NCBI GenBank assembly: GCA_003255025.1
Contig: QANY01000291.1
Span: forward strand, 248,001 to 312,000
Length of the DNA stretch: 64,000 bases
Source of the DNA: Datisca glomerata
Lineage: Eukaryota > Streptophyta > Magnoliopsida > Cucurbitales > Datiscaceae
Direction: 5' to 3'
Part shown: in pieces, positions 45,463-56,631 of the stretch
Layout: each line of letters opens with the position of its first letter
Numbering within the stretch: position 1 is the stretch's first letter
Program-made: the position numbers and the translations under genes
The notes under the pieces: model-generated
Databases searched by the model: none
The model's input: the letters and a program-made list of their open reading frames with translations, nothing else
What the model was told of the DNA's origin: nothing

Positions 45463-45821
45463 TATAAACTGTGTTTTTCTCTATTTTTATGTATATAAAT
45501 ACATCTCTTCTTAATATATACCTCAAATTTTGAGTGTGACTATCTCTTGTTGAAAGTGTTAATGTGCTTGTCTTTTGTCATCTCAAAAGTTGTTCACTAT
45601 GAGTTAGAGACATAAGTAAACTCCATTTTAGGTAAATTCCTAAAAACATCCTATCTCTCTCCAAAAGAAAGAACAAAGCTTTAGATGAGTAACATTTATT
45701 TAAAATTGGTGTTTGATTACAATTATTATCAGTATTATATAGTATTTTGATTATTTAAATTCTATAATACTTTATCTTTATTTACTTGATTTTTTATTAT
45801 TTTTTATTTGCTATCCATTAG

Positions 45822-46063
45822 ACAAGAATCAATTACCACAACTAGCACATATAAATAGGTTCAATATGACATCATATGCATCTATTAAAGAAAGACCATA
45901 TCATGACTCAATGTTCAAAGCTACAGGTAATTTCAATTGTGAAATTTTTAAAAGCCCCTTCTATCACTCAACCCTTAGATAAGCAGAGCATTCTGCTGCT
46001 CGAGTAGCTCTTGAAATTCTCTCTACAAGAGCTCCCTCAAGATCTCTGACTACCAAAGTTCTC
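45822..46063 (+). pseudogene. DRB-type double-stranded-RNA-binding exon fragment
   Basis: The frame gives YKNQLPQLAHINRFNMTSY, ASIKERPYHDSMFKAT, NFNCEIFKSPFYHSTLR, a TAA stop, AEHSAARVALEILS, then SRSLTTKVL. This is the first double-stranded-RNA-binding domain of plant DRB proteins (family text around NQLQELAQ, FKATVNFNGE, AEH-AAEVAL). The exon borders look intact: TCCATTAG before and CTC|GTAAGT after. One in-frame stop replaces a Gln codon near 45980. DRB proteins partner Dicer-like enzymes in small-RNA production. It lies 360 bp downstream of the SGS3 piece on the same strand, with AT-rich intron-like DNA between. Which DRB gene was the source cannot be told. Confidence 0.88.
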
Positions 46064-46324
46064 GTAAGTTCTTTTACTTTGAAAAAAAATTATTGTATTT
46101 TTATAGTTACTTCTCTTCTTAATTTAAAATTATGTGTTAGGATGAAACTAGAGTTCTATATTAACTTGTATAATATATGCAAATATTATGAAATATTTAT
46201 TACTATACATCTTTGCCTAATTTATTAAAAATTGTGATGATAATTTTCCTCCACTCTCATTACGTATGTGTTATTAATGGAACCAATATATATCATTACA
46301 ACCGAGCACGTGTTATACACCTAG

Positions 46325-46611
46325 TATACTAAAAAGAAAAGAAAAGAAACAATTATAGGGAATTGTGTACACGTGTTCTCTCTCTACGTAAAAAATGCAT
46401 AATAGACCTTTTTAATTAGTTTCTTTATTTTGGTTTCATTTCTAATGAGAAAATATATAGCAATTAGATTTATACATTTGTATTTCATTTAGGAAATAAG
46501 AACAGAAAACTGGAACCTATATTTCGTGAAACATAGGAAAATAACTTAATGAAATTAATAATGATGAAAGAATGTATCACCGGGAGGTTTTTTTTAGAAT
46601 CGATTGCTTAT
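46325..46611. other. Extra sequence between Helitron-like end and block Y
   Basis: Starts ATACTAAAAAGAAAAGAAAA and is AT-rich. It has no counterpart between blocks Z and Y in the second copy at 54 kb. Either the inserted unit is longer than its CTAG end suggests, or a further small insertion is present. Confidence 0.4.
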
Positions 46612-47758
46612 ATGTATTATAAACGATAATTTCATTTGAGAATAAATTTGAGCAATTTAAATTATATGATGACACTTTTACTTTTTTTTTTAACTTTTAA
46701 ATGTTACAATCATTAAAAGATGATAGTTTCTAAAAAATAATGTTTAAAACTTGATAATGTTCAAAAGTTTGATTTGTCCATATCTATTGAATTATATTTA
46801 TGTTTAGAATTAAAAGTACCCAGAAGAATGTCACCGCCAAAAAGTAATGCTACAATTGAAGTATTAAACTACGTAAAAGACTTGATTATATAGAAAGAAG
46901 TTTTTTTCACTAAAAATTGATAAAATCATACTTATAGCCAACTACGTGAGAATAATGATTGTATGAGTTACCAATGTCATCTTTTCAAAATGATATTTTA
47001 AACAAATTCAAACGCACAAATTTAAATTAGTAATCTTACATCTCAAAGGACAAAGAATAATTTTAGAGAACTAGTAAGAATATAAGTGCCTTACATGTGA
47101 ATTAAGTGTAAAATCTAATATATGAAATGTGTCGTGTTGTAGAATTATTATATATTCGTATACTTATATATTGATTATTATATATATATATATATATCAG
47201 TTTTTATATATAACTTATATATGTGTATACACACATATTCAAATACATATGATCTGAGAAAATTATAGCAAAATATCATCAACCAGATAAGATTATCATT
47301 TTAAAGATTTTATATATAATATGTGGATAAATTCTCCGTAGTTATTTTTCTATTTATTTTTATATATTAATTTATGGATATGATAAATTATAAATAGATT
47401 GTAGTTTATACGTAGTAAATTGTATATTACTACTATTACGAAATGAGCTGTTATTAGTTTATTAATTGTTTGTAATTGCTATTATTATAATTTTCTTCAA
47501 AACCATTATAATAATATTTGAATATGAAAATTTAAAAACAACCAATTAATCTTCATAATCAATTATTATTCAATAACACACATTAGTGGAATATTTTTTT
47601 TTCTCAAAGTTAATGGAGAGATAATATAAATGAGGATTTCATTAATTATTTTATTCAAGATCAACGCCAACTAATAAGAGCTTGACATATGCACTTTTAA
47701 GGGGTATTATAAGATTAGTAAAAAAATACATGGATAAAGTTGACAAAAAATGATTCTC
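46612..47758 (+). repeat. Block Y, copy 1, before Copia 2
   Basis: ACGATAATTTC, AATTATATGATGA, AATGTTTAAAACTTGATAA, TTTAGAATTAAAAGTACC, AATGTCATCTTTT and AATCTTACATCT recur in the same order at 54105-54500. The part 47066-47758 has no counterpart there. Copia 2 then interrupts the block, which resumes at 52953. Confidence 0.7.
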
Positions 47759-47763
47759 CTAAG

Positions 47764-47992
47764 TGTTAAGTGATTACTTGAGATGGATTATTTGTTAAGG
47801 GGTATTTTTGTCTTTAGCCCCTTCATTCTGTTTGTTTTAGTTAGGCTTCTCGTTGTTCTTAAACTAGTCTGGTTCTCTTTTATTTTTAGTTAATGTGATT
47901 TCATTTTCTTCCTTCTCTTCTTCTTCTTTCCTTTGTTCCTTCTCTGCTTCCCTTCGTTATGTTCTTTCCTTTCTAGATCTTATTTTTCTTCA
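47764..47992 (+). repeat. 5' LTR of Copia 2
   Basis: 229 bp, TGTTAAGTGATTACTTGAGA to TTATTTTTCTTCA; the second half is CT-rich. Confidence 0.95.
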
Positions 47993-48009
47993 TGGTAACA
48001 GAGTCTCTA

Positions 48010-51000
48010 TGACTCGTGTCCAAGATCCATGGCAGACGACCTAGAAAATCAATCTACCGTTGTTGAACAAATTTCTAAGAATCATCCCAGTTCTTAGATC
48101 AATGCCCATAAACCCACCTCTAATTTTGCCTCATTCTTCTTCCTTCTTTAAACACACATCAAACCCATCTTCTATTTCTTCTATGGTTGTGGTCGAATAT
48201 GTACCTCACTCCCAATTTTCCTACTTTCTAATATTTGTAACCTAGTCTCTATCGTTTAGATTCTACCAATTTTATCTTTTGGGAATACCAGATTTCTTCT
48301 ATCTTAAAGACTCATATGGTGTTTGGGTTTATTTATGGTTATGTACAATGTCCCCATGGTTCATCAAGATTGGCGATTTAGAGGTCCAAGATCTGAAATT
48401 TGATTAATGGATCGCTCAAGATCAGGCTTTAATGACCCTGATCAATGCAACGTTATCGCCTACTGCTCTGTCTTATGTTGTTGGTTTCTAGTCCTCCACG
48501 GAAGTTTGGGAATCTATTGAGCGCCGATTTTTATCCCTGTCCAGAACAAACATATTACAATTGAAATCAGATCTACAAACCATTTCTAAAAAGTCCTATG
48601 AAAGTATTGATTGTTATGTACAATGCATCAAAGACGCCAGTGACAAGCTTTCTATAGTGTCTATTAATATTGAAACTGATGATCTTGTTCTTTATACTAT
48701 TAATGGCCTATCACCCGACTATAATACTATTCATACATCCATAAGAACACGGGCAGAACCTTTATCCCTAGAAGAATTGCATGTCCTTCTTAAGACAGAG
48801 GAGAAATTCTTAGAATCTCAGCACAAGACAGAGAATAGTGTATTCCAAAATACTGCATTTCTTGCATCCTATTCAAATCATGGCAATAAAGGGGTAGGAG
48901 TTCTCAAAAATTTAGAGGAAATCAGTCGAATGGTAGATTTAACTCTGGCCGTGGGGGTATGAATCAACAATTACAACCTAACAATCTTCCTTCTATCCTT
49001 GGAGCCTCACCATCTAAATTCCAACTGAATTTCAAGACCTCAAATCCTTCTAATTCTGAAGCTCCACACAATAATCATGACTATCAGATTCAATGTCAAA
49101 TATGTCAGAAAATGGGTCATGGAGCTGCTGACTGTTATCACAGAATGAATTTCTTCTATCAAGGGAGAAATCCACCAAATCTTATTGCCATGATAGCTGT
49201 TTCCCAAGTTTCTCGTCATCTTGATTCGCAAGTATAGATTTCTGATACCGACTGTAATTCACATCTCATGCCTGACTTAGTCAATATTTTCAAACCACCC
49301 AAGTACAATGGTGAGGACAACATTTCAATTGGCAATGGACAGTCACTTCCCATCACACACACTTGTTCTGGTATACTTCACTCCCTCCACTTCTTTTAAC
49401 TTGTCTCAAGTATTTTTATGTACCTCAGTTAGCTTCAAATTTACTTTATGTTCATCAATTTTGTCTTGATCATATTTGTTTATTCATTTTTTATGCTCCA
49501 TATTACTTTATCCAGGAGAAAGCTACATGCCCCATTCTGCATAAATGCCCTAGCATAAATGGTTTATATCTTATTCCATCATACTTACCTAAGCCCAAAG
49601 TTGCATATCTTGGTGCCACAACCTTCAACTTTATATGGCATTCTAGGATTGGTCACCTTTCTAGTCGTATAGTTAGACAAATCTTGAATTCTGTCAATAT
49701 ATCATGTACTTATTCTGATGATGATAGCATTTGTATAAGTTGTATCTTGAATAAAATGACTAGACTTCCTTTTTCTCTCTCTGAATCTCTCTCTTATTCT
49801 CCTTTGCATTTAATTCGTAGTGATGTGTAGGGTCCCTCTCTTATAAGTTTTGTTCTTGGTAATAGATACTATGTTATTTTGGTGGATGATATGCTAGGTT
49901 TACTTGGTTTTTCCCTATTTCCCATAAATCTAATATTTTGTTTGTTTTCAAGAAGTTTAAGAATCTGGTTGAGAATATTTTTTCTACTATTATTAAGTAC
50001 TTTTGGTCCGATGAAGGTGGTGAATACACCAGCCTCTCTTTTCAGAACTATTTACATGAAAATGACGTTATCCACAAAAAATCTTGCCCCTACACTCCAT
50101 AACAAAATGGAGTGGCTGAACGGAAGCATAAACATCTTCTTGAAACTGGGCTTACCTTAATACATCATGCTTTTATTCCTTCTGCCTGATGGAATTTTTT
50201 CTTTGATATTGTTGTGTGTCTGATCAATTGAATGCCTAGTCTGATTCTTTCACACACTTCACCTTTTGTTAAAATGTTTGGAAAATTACCTAACTATACT
50301 CAACGTAAGGTTTGTGTTTGTGTTTGTTGTCCATGTCTCAAGCCATATATTCTCAATAAGGTTCACCCCAAAGCTATTTAGTGTATTTTCTTAGGCTAAG
50401 CCTTTGAACAAAAAGGATATTTATGCTATGATTTACATTCTAAGAAATACTACACGTCAAGACATGTTTTATTTGATGAACAATCGTTTCCCTTTGCTAC
50501 TCCTAACCTTTCTCTAAAAGCACAAGTTTCATATGATAATTCTATGATTGATGATAGGTATACTTCTCTCCTTCCTTTTTACAACATTGTTTTTTATGTT
50601 CTAGGTACTATTTTTGTTCCTCTTTCTCATTTAAATACTGTTGCACAACATACTAATGCGTCTTTTTTATCCACTGGGTCTAATGAGCAATCTGCCTTAC
50701 CTTCTATTTTAGATAATATACATTCTGGAATTAATTCTGGTACAAATTTACTCACTGATTTCCCCTCTACTGTTGTTGTTTTGTCTCCCATTTTGATAAT
50801 ATACATTCTGGAATTAATTTTGGTGCTAGTGATATACTTGTTTTATCTTCTGATTTAGATAATGTTTCTTCTGGAAATGATTTTGATCTATATTCGAGTT
50901 TTCCTTCTAGTTATGTTAATCATCCTAATGTTATTTCTCATGATAGTTCTCTTATTCCTGATGCAAGTTCTGTGCCTATCTTTTGTTTTAATAATTCTTG

Positions 51001-52640
51001 CAATATTGTTACTTTTCCTGATATTTCTCCTCATCTGTCCATTGATCATAACATTGTGCATCCTCGTTCTAGGCCACATTTTCTTCCCCCCACACACAAT
51101 CTACTCATCCTATGCAAACGCGATCGAAATCTAGCATAAATAAGAGGACAACGCTTATTGTCTTAGGACCTTTAGCTCAACATAATATTGAACCACACTC
51201 TTACACTGTTGCTTCAAAAATTCCAGCTTGGACTAAAGTGATGAGTGATGAGTATAATGCACTTATCTCTCAACATACATGGATTTTTGTTCCCTTACCA
51301 CCTAACAAAAATCTTGTTGGGTGTAAGTGGGTCTATAAACTCAAGTATAATCCTGATGGTATCATTGCTAGGCATAAAGCTAGGTTGGTGCTAAAGGCTT
51401 CCACCAACAAGCTAGTTTAGACTATGGTGAAATATTTAGTCCAGTTATAAAAAAGCCTACTGTTATGATCTTATTATCTTTAGCTGGTACTTTTGGTTGG
51501 TCTCTTAGGTAACTTGATGTTAAAAATATATTCTTACATGGTACTTTGTCTGGAGAAGTATATATGTGCCAACCATAATGGTATATTGATTCTACACATC
51601 CTGATTATGTTTTTAAATTACATAAATCTTTGTATAGTTTGAAATAACTCCTAAAACTTGGTTTAAGAAATTTACTAGTCATCTTCTTTCTCTTGATTTT
51701 GTGCTTCTCAAGCTGATAGTTCCTTGTTAGTGTGTGCTACTTCTGCTTTTGTTACATATATTTTATTATATGTTGATGATATTATTATTAGTGGGACTAA
51801 TGCTAAACACTTAGATTATATTGTGCATGATTTGAAACAAGCTTTTGATATGATTGATTTAGGCAATCTTAAATATTTTTAGGCCTATAAATTACTAGAG
51901 ATTCTTCTGGCATCTTTGTTAATCAACATAAGTATGCAAAAGACTTGCTTACTAAGGCTGGAATGTTTAATGCTAAGCCTTGTAAAACACCTTGCTCTAC
52001 TAAAAATCATCTTTATACTCATGTGGGCACTCCTTTCTCTGATGTTACTCTGTACAGGAGTATTGTTGGATCTCTTCAGTATTTAACTTTTGCCAGGCCT
52101 GATTTAAGCTTTGTTGTTAATAAAGTTTGTCAATATATGCATTCTCCCATGACAACACACTTTGCTGCGGTTAAACGTAATCTTCGATATGTTATTGGAA
52201 ATTTGGAATATGGCATATTATATAAACCTGACAATATTAAATTACAGGCCTATACTGATGCAGATTGGGTAGGATATCCTTCTGATAGGAGATCTACTTC
52301 CAAATTTATGGTTTTCTCGGTTCCAATGCTGTCTCTTGGAGTTTTAAGAAGCAAAGCACAGTGGCCAAGTCTTCAACTGAAGCCGAATATAATTCTTCAG
52401 CCAACACTGCTGCTAAGCTTAGTTGGACCAGACATATTTTGAAAGACTTTCACATTTATCAGTCACATGCCCCTACTATCTATTGCGATAATATTTTAGC
52501 GATTCTCTAGCTTCTAATCCAGTTCTCCATGCTCGTACAAAGCATGTTGAGATTAATTATCACTTTGTTCGTGAGAAAGTTATGGAGAAAAATCTTTTAG
52601 TCCAACATGTTCCTTCTTAATTTCAATTAGCAGATCTCTT
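48010..52640 (+). pseudogene. gag-pol relic of Copia 2
   Basis: Gag is readable at 48410-48960 (LYTINGLSPDYNTIHTSI). A CCHC zinc knuckle CQICQKMGHGAADC sits near 49094-49140. A protease-like DTDCNSHLMP is near 49240, where the usual active-site DSGA/DTGA is altered. Integrase pieces are WHSRIGHLSSRIV near 49640 and YVILVDDM near 49873. The end of pol starts MQTRSKSSINKR (51112), followed by GCKWVYKLKYNPDG, the catalytic YVDDIIISGTNAKH near 51770, and RNase H with YTDADWVGYPSDRRSTSK (52250) and KHVEINYHFVREK. Stops and frameshifts separate these pieces. Confidence 0.92.
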
Positions 52641-52719
52641 TACTAAGCATTTGTCTATTAAACAATTTAACTTTCTAAGGGGTAGACTTATCCTTGATCC
52701 CAGGATAAATTTGAGGGGA

Positions 52720-52947
52720 TGTTAAGTGATTATTTGAGATGGATTATTTATTAAGGGGTATTTTTGTCTTTAGCCCCTTCCTTTTGTTTATTTTAATTAG
52801 GATTCTCGTTATTCTTAAACTAGTGTGGTTCTCTTTTGTTTTGGTCAATGTGATTTCATTTTCTTCATTCTCTTCTTCTTCTTTTCTTTCTTCATTTTCT
52901 GCTTTCCTTCATTCTGTTCTTTCCATTTCAGATCTTATTTTTCTTCA
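52720..52947 (+). repeat. 3' LTR of Copia 2
   Basis: 228 bp, same ends as the 5' LTR; followed by the target duplication CTAAG. Confidence 0.95.
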
Positions 52948-52952
52948 CTAAG

Positions 52953-53060
52953 CATGTCACTTTTAATATATTATAGATGTAAATTTGAGTTTACATTCTA
53001 TCTTTGCCTAGGGACTCAAATTTGTTTGAGAGGATACTAAGCATTGGAAGAGATGCAAGA
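52953..53060 (+). repeat. Block Y, copy 1, tail after Copia 2
   Basis: GAGTTTACATT, TCAA(A/G)TTTGTTTGAG and GAAGAGATGCAAGAAG match the text at 54545-54620 that follows the second Y body. This places Copia 2 inside block Y. Confidence 0.6.
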
Positions 53061-53084
53061 AGCTTGCCATCATAAAGATGCATG

Positions 53085-53370
53085 ATTTTTTTAAATTTCC
53101 TTTCAAAAATAAGAATAGTGATTTTCTTTAATAATAATCAAACGATGAACTTTCATGCTAATGTAATGTTTTGTAAAATTTCGCATAGGGCCTCGAAATT
53201 GATCGAGCCGCTTCTGGTCATGATTCCTTCACACACTATTAATTATTTTCAAAACTCTCATGCTTCAAATGGATGACACTTGGATCACCTAAGATTTCAC
53301 CGCTTCAATCAGACCATAAGGCGCTTTAATCGGAAGGGAGCCCGAGCCCATATGAAGCCTCGGGCGAGCT
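53085..53370 (+). repeat. Block X, copy 2
   Basis: Counterpart of 32090-32369: AAAAATAAGAATAGTGATTT, TTTAATAATAATCAAACG, TTCATGCTAATGTAATG and ATTAATTATTTTCAAAAC in order. Confidence 0.7.
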
Positions 53371-53525
53371 TTGTATTCTAGTTCACAAGTTACTGAGGAT
53401 AGAGCCACAATTGTGGAATTTACACCTTCCCAATTCTTATTTATTCGAGTATGTAAATAAATTATGAATATGGTCCAAGTAAAAAATGCCCAAGTTTCCT
53501 TTGGGTCCCAATTTCAATATGATCA

Positions 53526-53880
53526 TCATATCTCATTAGCCCATTTTGCTCCTGAAAGAATACATATGCTTAAAAAGAAACCTAGACTAATAATACAATA
53601 ACTCCAATGATCTAATTGTTGAATCAATTGAGACTTGTAATAATTCTTATAAGAAAAATAGGGAGTCTTTTTTAAAACATTGTTTCGTTCGTTCATGGAT
53701 TGGATCTCATCAAAGAAAAATGACTCATTTAATAAATTATTATTTTTACCAAAAATTCTTATGACTTTTTGAAATGTAATGACTTTAAGAGCTACTGAAA
53801 ATAATGATCCACATAAAAGAGAGGCATAATGCAATACCATCATACTTACGTGCACCATTAACCAATGAGATAAAAAATCT
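53526..53880 (-). pseudogene. ccsA: Nuclear copy of part of plastid ccsA
   Basis: The minus strand from 53858 stays open for 110 codons and reads [62 protein letters not shown] and [10 protein letters not shown]. This is the middle of CcsA, the plastid cytochrome c synthesis protein (ccsA/ycf5). The conserved Trp-rich haem-handling region that follows WANE in the family is absent, as is the N-terminal part. It is therefore a short nuclear insertion of plastid DNA, surrounded by repeats, and not a gene. It has several changes from the usual sequence, so it is not a recent transfer. Confidence 0.88.
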
Positions 53881-53914
53881 CATAAAAGAAAATGAGTAAA
53901 CTAAGAGATTATAT

Positions 53915-54625
53915 TAAAAATAAGCAAAGGGCAAATAAGAAAAATAAAAACTTTGTAAAAGACAATTTAAAAACCAGAGATTTTTGCTAAAAAAGATATA
54001 ACCGAACATTCTTTTTCAAATCTTATAATTTCCTCTTTTAAAATTTATATTTACATATTTTATTTTATTTGTTTGTTTAAATATTATATATATATATATA
54101 TATATTATAGAACGATAATTTCTTAGTTTAAGAATATATTGGAAAAAATTAAATTATATGATGATTTTTGTTTAAAATTTAAATGTTAAAACCATTAGAT
54201 AATGATAGCTTACAAAAAAAATAATGTTTAAAACTTGATAACTTTGAAAGCATGATTGTCAATAGCTATTGGTTTATATGTATTTTTAGAATTAAAAGTA
54301 CCAAGAAAAATTTATGAACGAAGAGTAATATATTGTAATAGATGTATTAAATTATATAAAAGATAGATTTTATAGAAAGAAGGTTTCTCCATTAAAGTTA
54401 ATAAAATAATACTTACAGCCAATGTCATCTTTTGAAAATGATATTTTAAACAATTTAAAAAATAATAATCTTACATCTTAAAAGACAAAAAGAATGATTT
54501 TATATAATATTTGGTGTACTCATCTAACAAATTTTAGATTAAATGAGTTTACATTTTAATAACTTTTAGCTTGGGCTTCAAGTTTGTTTGAGTAGCCCTG
54601 ACCACGGGAGGAAATGCAAGAAGAT
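53915..54625 (+). repeat. Blocks Z and Y, copy 2
   Basis: Z (53915-54060) and Y (54105-54625) stand next to each other here, joined by an (AT)n stretch near 54090. In copy 1 they are separated by the Helitron-like segment, and Y is split by Copia 2. This is the nearest thing to an empty site for the Helitron-like insertion. Confidence 0.6.
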
Positions 54626-55459
54626 TAGAATTATAAATGGTGTTTTTGTTGTCGATTAAGTATCAACTAATTAAAGATTAAAGTATGTCGATGTTGATCA
54701 TCGTATGTCGACCAACTCAATTGGTACCAACTCAATAGGTAATTGAATAAATGGTTCAACGATAAGTTGGCTAATTAAATAATCACACTACAAAATGTTG
54801 ATCTTAATGTTTAAGTTGATCATGAGCTCCTTTTTCAGAAATAATTTCCAAAACAAAAACCCCAAATTGAATTAGATATATAAAACGGCATATCCCATTT
54901 TTAGTCTAATCTAATTATCCTATTAAAATATAGTGTCGTTGCTTATCCATTGCTTACATGTAGAATATTTTAAATGAAAGCAATTTCAAAGAAAACAACA
55001 CTTCTGAGGGGAAAAAAATAAAAATAGTTCAAATTCAGCCTAATCTCTTTTCTGTTTCCCTGCTTGTCTTGAGTGTTAAGGCTTAGGGCGGGCCCGGCTG
55101 AGGCCGTAATCCCCGCTCAGTCGATAGCCCAAGTGGGTGTGGGACTGAGTACTAGTTGCTTCGTATTCGGATCAATATTCTGCCAAGTGCTAATTGCTTT
55201 TTGTGTCTTATCTTTAATTTTTTTCCTTTAACAAATAATGAGCGCGTAGATAGATTATTATTATTTTAAAATTTGTAAGGATCATTGACTCAATTTTTTT
55301 ATATACACCATATGTGCAATGTACCTAAGAACTCATATGTCGAGACCAACAGTTAGGGACTAGGAAATAAATCTCTTATTGTTGGGATCTCAATGGAGGA
55401 ATATGTTCTTCAAGTCGCGCCCATTTATGTTATGATTAGATGGTTGTGATCAATTCGAC
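54626..55459. other. Intergenic, nothing recognised
   Basis: AT-rich apart from a short GC-rich patch at about 55085-55150 (GGGCGGGCCCGGCTGAGG). No gene, RNA gene or clear element seen. Confidence 0.4.
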
Positions 55460-56006
55460 TAGGGGTGTTAATTCCGCGGTTAAGTTTGGTTTTAGAATGA
55501 TTTTACAATCAAATTAATATAATCGATTTGCTAAATGAGCAAACTAAGCCAAACTAATCAAACATATGAACCAATCCAAACCAAACCATTAATAATCGGT
55601 TTGATTTGGGTTGAGTTCGTCGTTTCGTTTCCTTTATTTTTTAAATGAACAAAGTTAATACTGGAAACGAGCTCGTTTTAATAAAATGAGTCTTATTTCA
55701 TTAGATAATTTAGTTAATAAAATAATTTTCACATAATCAATAAATATAAAATGAGTCATGTTTCATTTAGTTGATGTCGTGTTCTGCATGAGGACTGGGC
55801 CATGTTGAGATGAAATAAGACTTATTCGTAAATATAAGTAGTCAGTTTGGTTTAGATTTAGTAATTTTAAGAGGAAACAAGACTCAATCAGAACTTAATG
55901 GTTTTTTCAAAAATGAAACCATACCAAATAATTTTTACTATTTAACCAACAAATAGATTATAGTTTGGGTGATTTAGTCGGTTCGTCAATTTTTTGCATG
56001 CCCCTA
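55460..56006. mobile_element. hAT-type MITE, 547 bp
   Basis: It begins TAGGGGTGTTAATTCC and ends GCATGCCCCTA. It is flanked by AATTCGAC (55452-55459) and AACTCGAC (56007-56014), an 8-bp duplication with one change. Subterminal GGTT and AACC text gives fold-back symmetry. There is no transposase. Confidence 0.85.
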
Positions 56007-56014
56007 AACTCGAC

Positions 56015-56443
56015 ACCAACGCGGATGTGAAAGGTGTGCTATGTCACTTTTTTTTCTTTTTTTATTCAAACTTTTTTCAAAATTAGATTTCATCTAGTTT
56101 TTTGGTCAGATAGACTAACTTTTAAAATAACTTTCTCATGTTCTTAGAATAGGAGATGATATGCAACCTAGAAAGCATTGATCCAACATTTGGATATGCG
56201 TGTTAAAATTGAATATCTTTATGTTAATCTTGATCTTAACTAGATGCTAAAAATGTATAAAAAATACCTAAGATCATGTAAATATTTTTTGTAAATATTT
56301 AAGAACAAGTAATTACATGATCATGATGTGATTTTTAAAGCACAAAATTAAGGTCTTAAATAACAAAAGAAGGTTGTTTGTTTAACTATCAAATTTGGTT
56401 CATTGATAAAAAAAATTAATAAAAACATATTTTTCTGTTTATG
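56015..56443. other. CBSX3 upstream region
   Basis: AT-rich intergenic sequence leading to the TATA box. No gene seen. Confidence 0.45.
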
Positions 56444-56451
56444 TATAAATA
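56444..56451 (+). promoter_or_regulatory. Candidate TATA box of CBSX3
   Basis: TATAAATA, followed 25-35 bp later by a pyrimidine-rich start-like region (ATCACTCTCTAG) and then by the candidate first exon. Inference from position. Confidence 0.5.
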
Positions 56452-56477
56452 AAGAAATTGTGGGTGTGAACGAAATT

Positions 56478-56631
56478 TATCACTCTCTAGTCTCTACTGG
56501 ATTATTGGATTACTTCGGATAAACACAACTCACAAATCATAGCTTTCCTCTTCACGCCTCAACCCCACTACCTCAACCCAGCTACAAGACCACGCTGTTG
56601 TTGGCACTCGGCAGGCGCGCCGTCACCTCCG
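56478..56631 (+). other. Probable non-coding first exon of CBSX3
   Basis: The CBSX3 start codon lies five bases after a splice acceptor (CTTAACAG|ATACAATG), so an upstream exon is required. This CT/CA-rich, relatively GC-rich stretch ends CACCTCCG|GTGAGC, a strong donor, and is preceded by a TATA box. The intron would be 56632-58838, about 2.2 kb. Confidence 0.6.

Larger units (their letters stand above)
39878..46324 (+). mobile_element. Helitron-like segment with captured gene fragments
   Basis: The left end TCTTACTCTTATAAAAGAGTGAG style (39878) and the right end GCACGTGTTATACACCTAG followed by T (46324/46325) match plant Helitron termini: TC at the start, a decayed hairpin and CTAG at the end. 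Block Z stops at its left edge, and block Y resumes only at about 46612, while Z and Y are nearly contiguous at 54060-54105; so 6.4-6.7 kb was inserted. The extra ~290 bp after 46324 are unexplained. The base before the start is T rather than the usual A. Inside are a leader-like start (CTAGGGTTTCTTAGTC near 40303), T-rich intron-like sequence and exon fragments of SGS3 and DRB genes. No Rep/helicase frame, so non-autonomous. Confidence 0.55.
47764..52947 (+). mobile_element. Copia LTR retrotransposon 2, complete but dead
   Basis: LTRs 47764-47992 and 52720-52947, with a perfect 5-bp duplication CTAAG (47759-47763 and 52948-52952). The primer site TGGTAACAGAGTC (47993-48005) follows the 5' LTR and TTGAGGGGA precedes the 3' LTR. 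The LTRs are only ~229 bp and agree at roughly 90 percent by eye. Gag, protease, integrase, reverse transcriptase and RNase H are all still recognisable but broken by stops. Confidence 0.95.

Noticed and set aside
52739..53040. Hydrophobic Phe/Ser frames after Copia 2 pol
   Set aside because: They are the CT-rich half of the 3' LTR read in frame.
54080..54110. Long TA run as a functional element
   Set aside because: Simple (AT)n microsatellite; similar runs occur near 40990 and 47180.
55085..55150. GC-rich patch as a possible RNA gene
   Set aside because: No tRNA, rRNA or snRNA motif could be seen; only composition differs.
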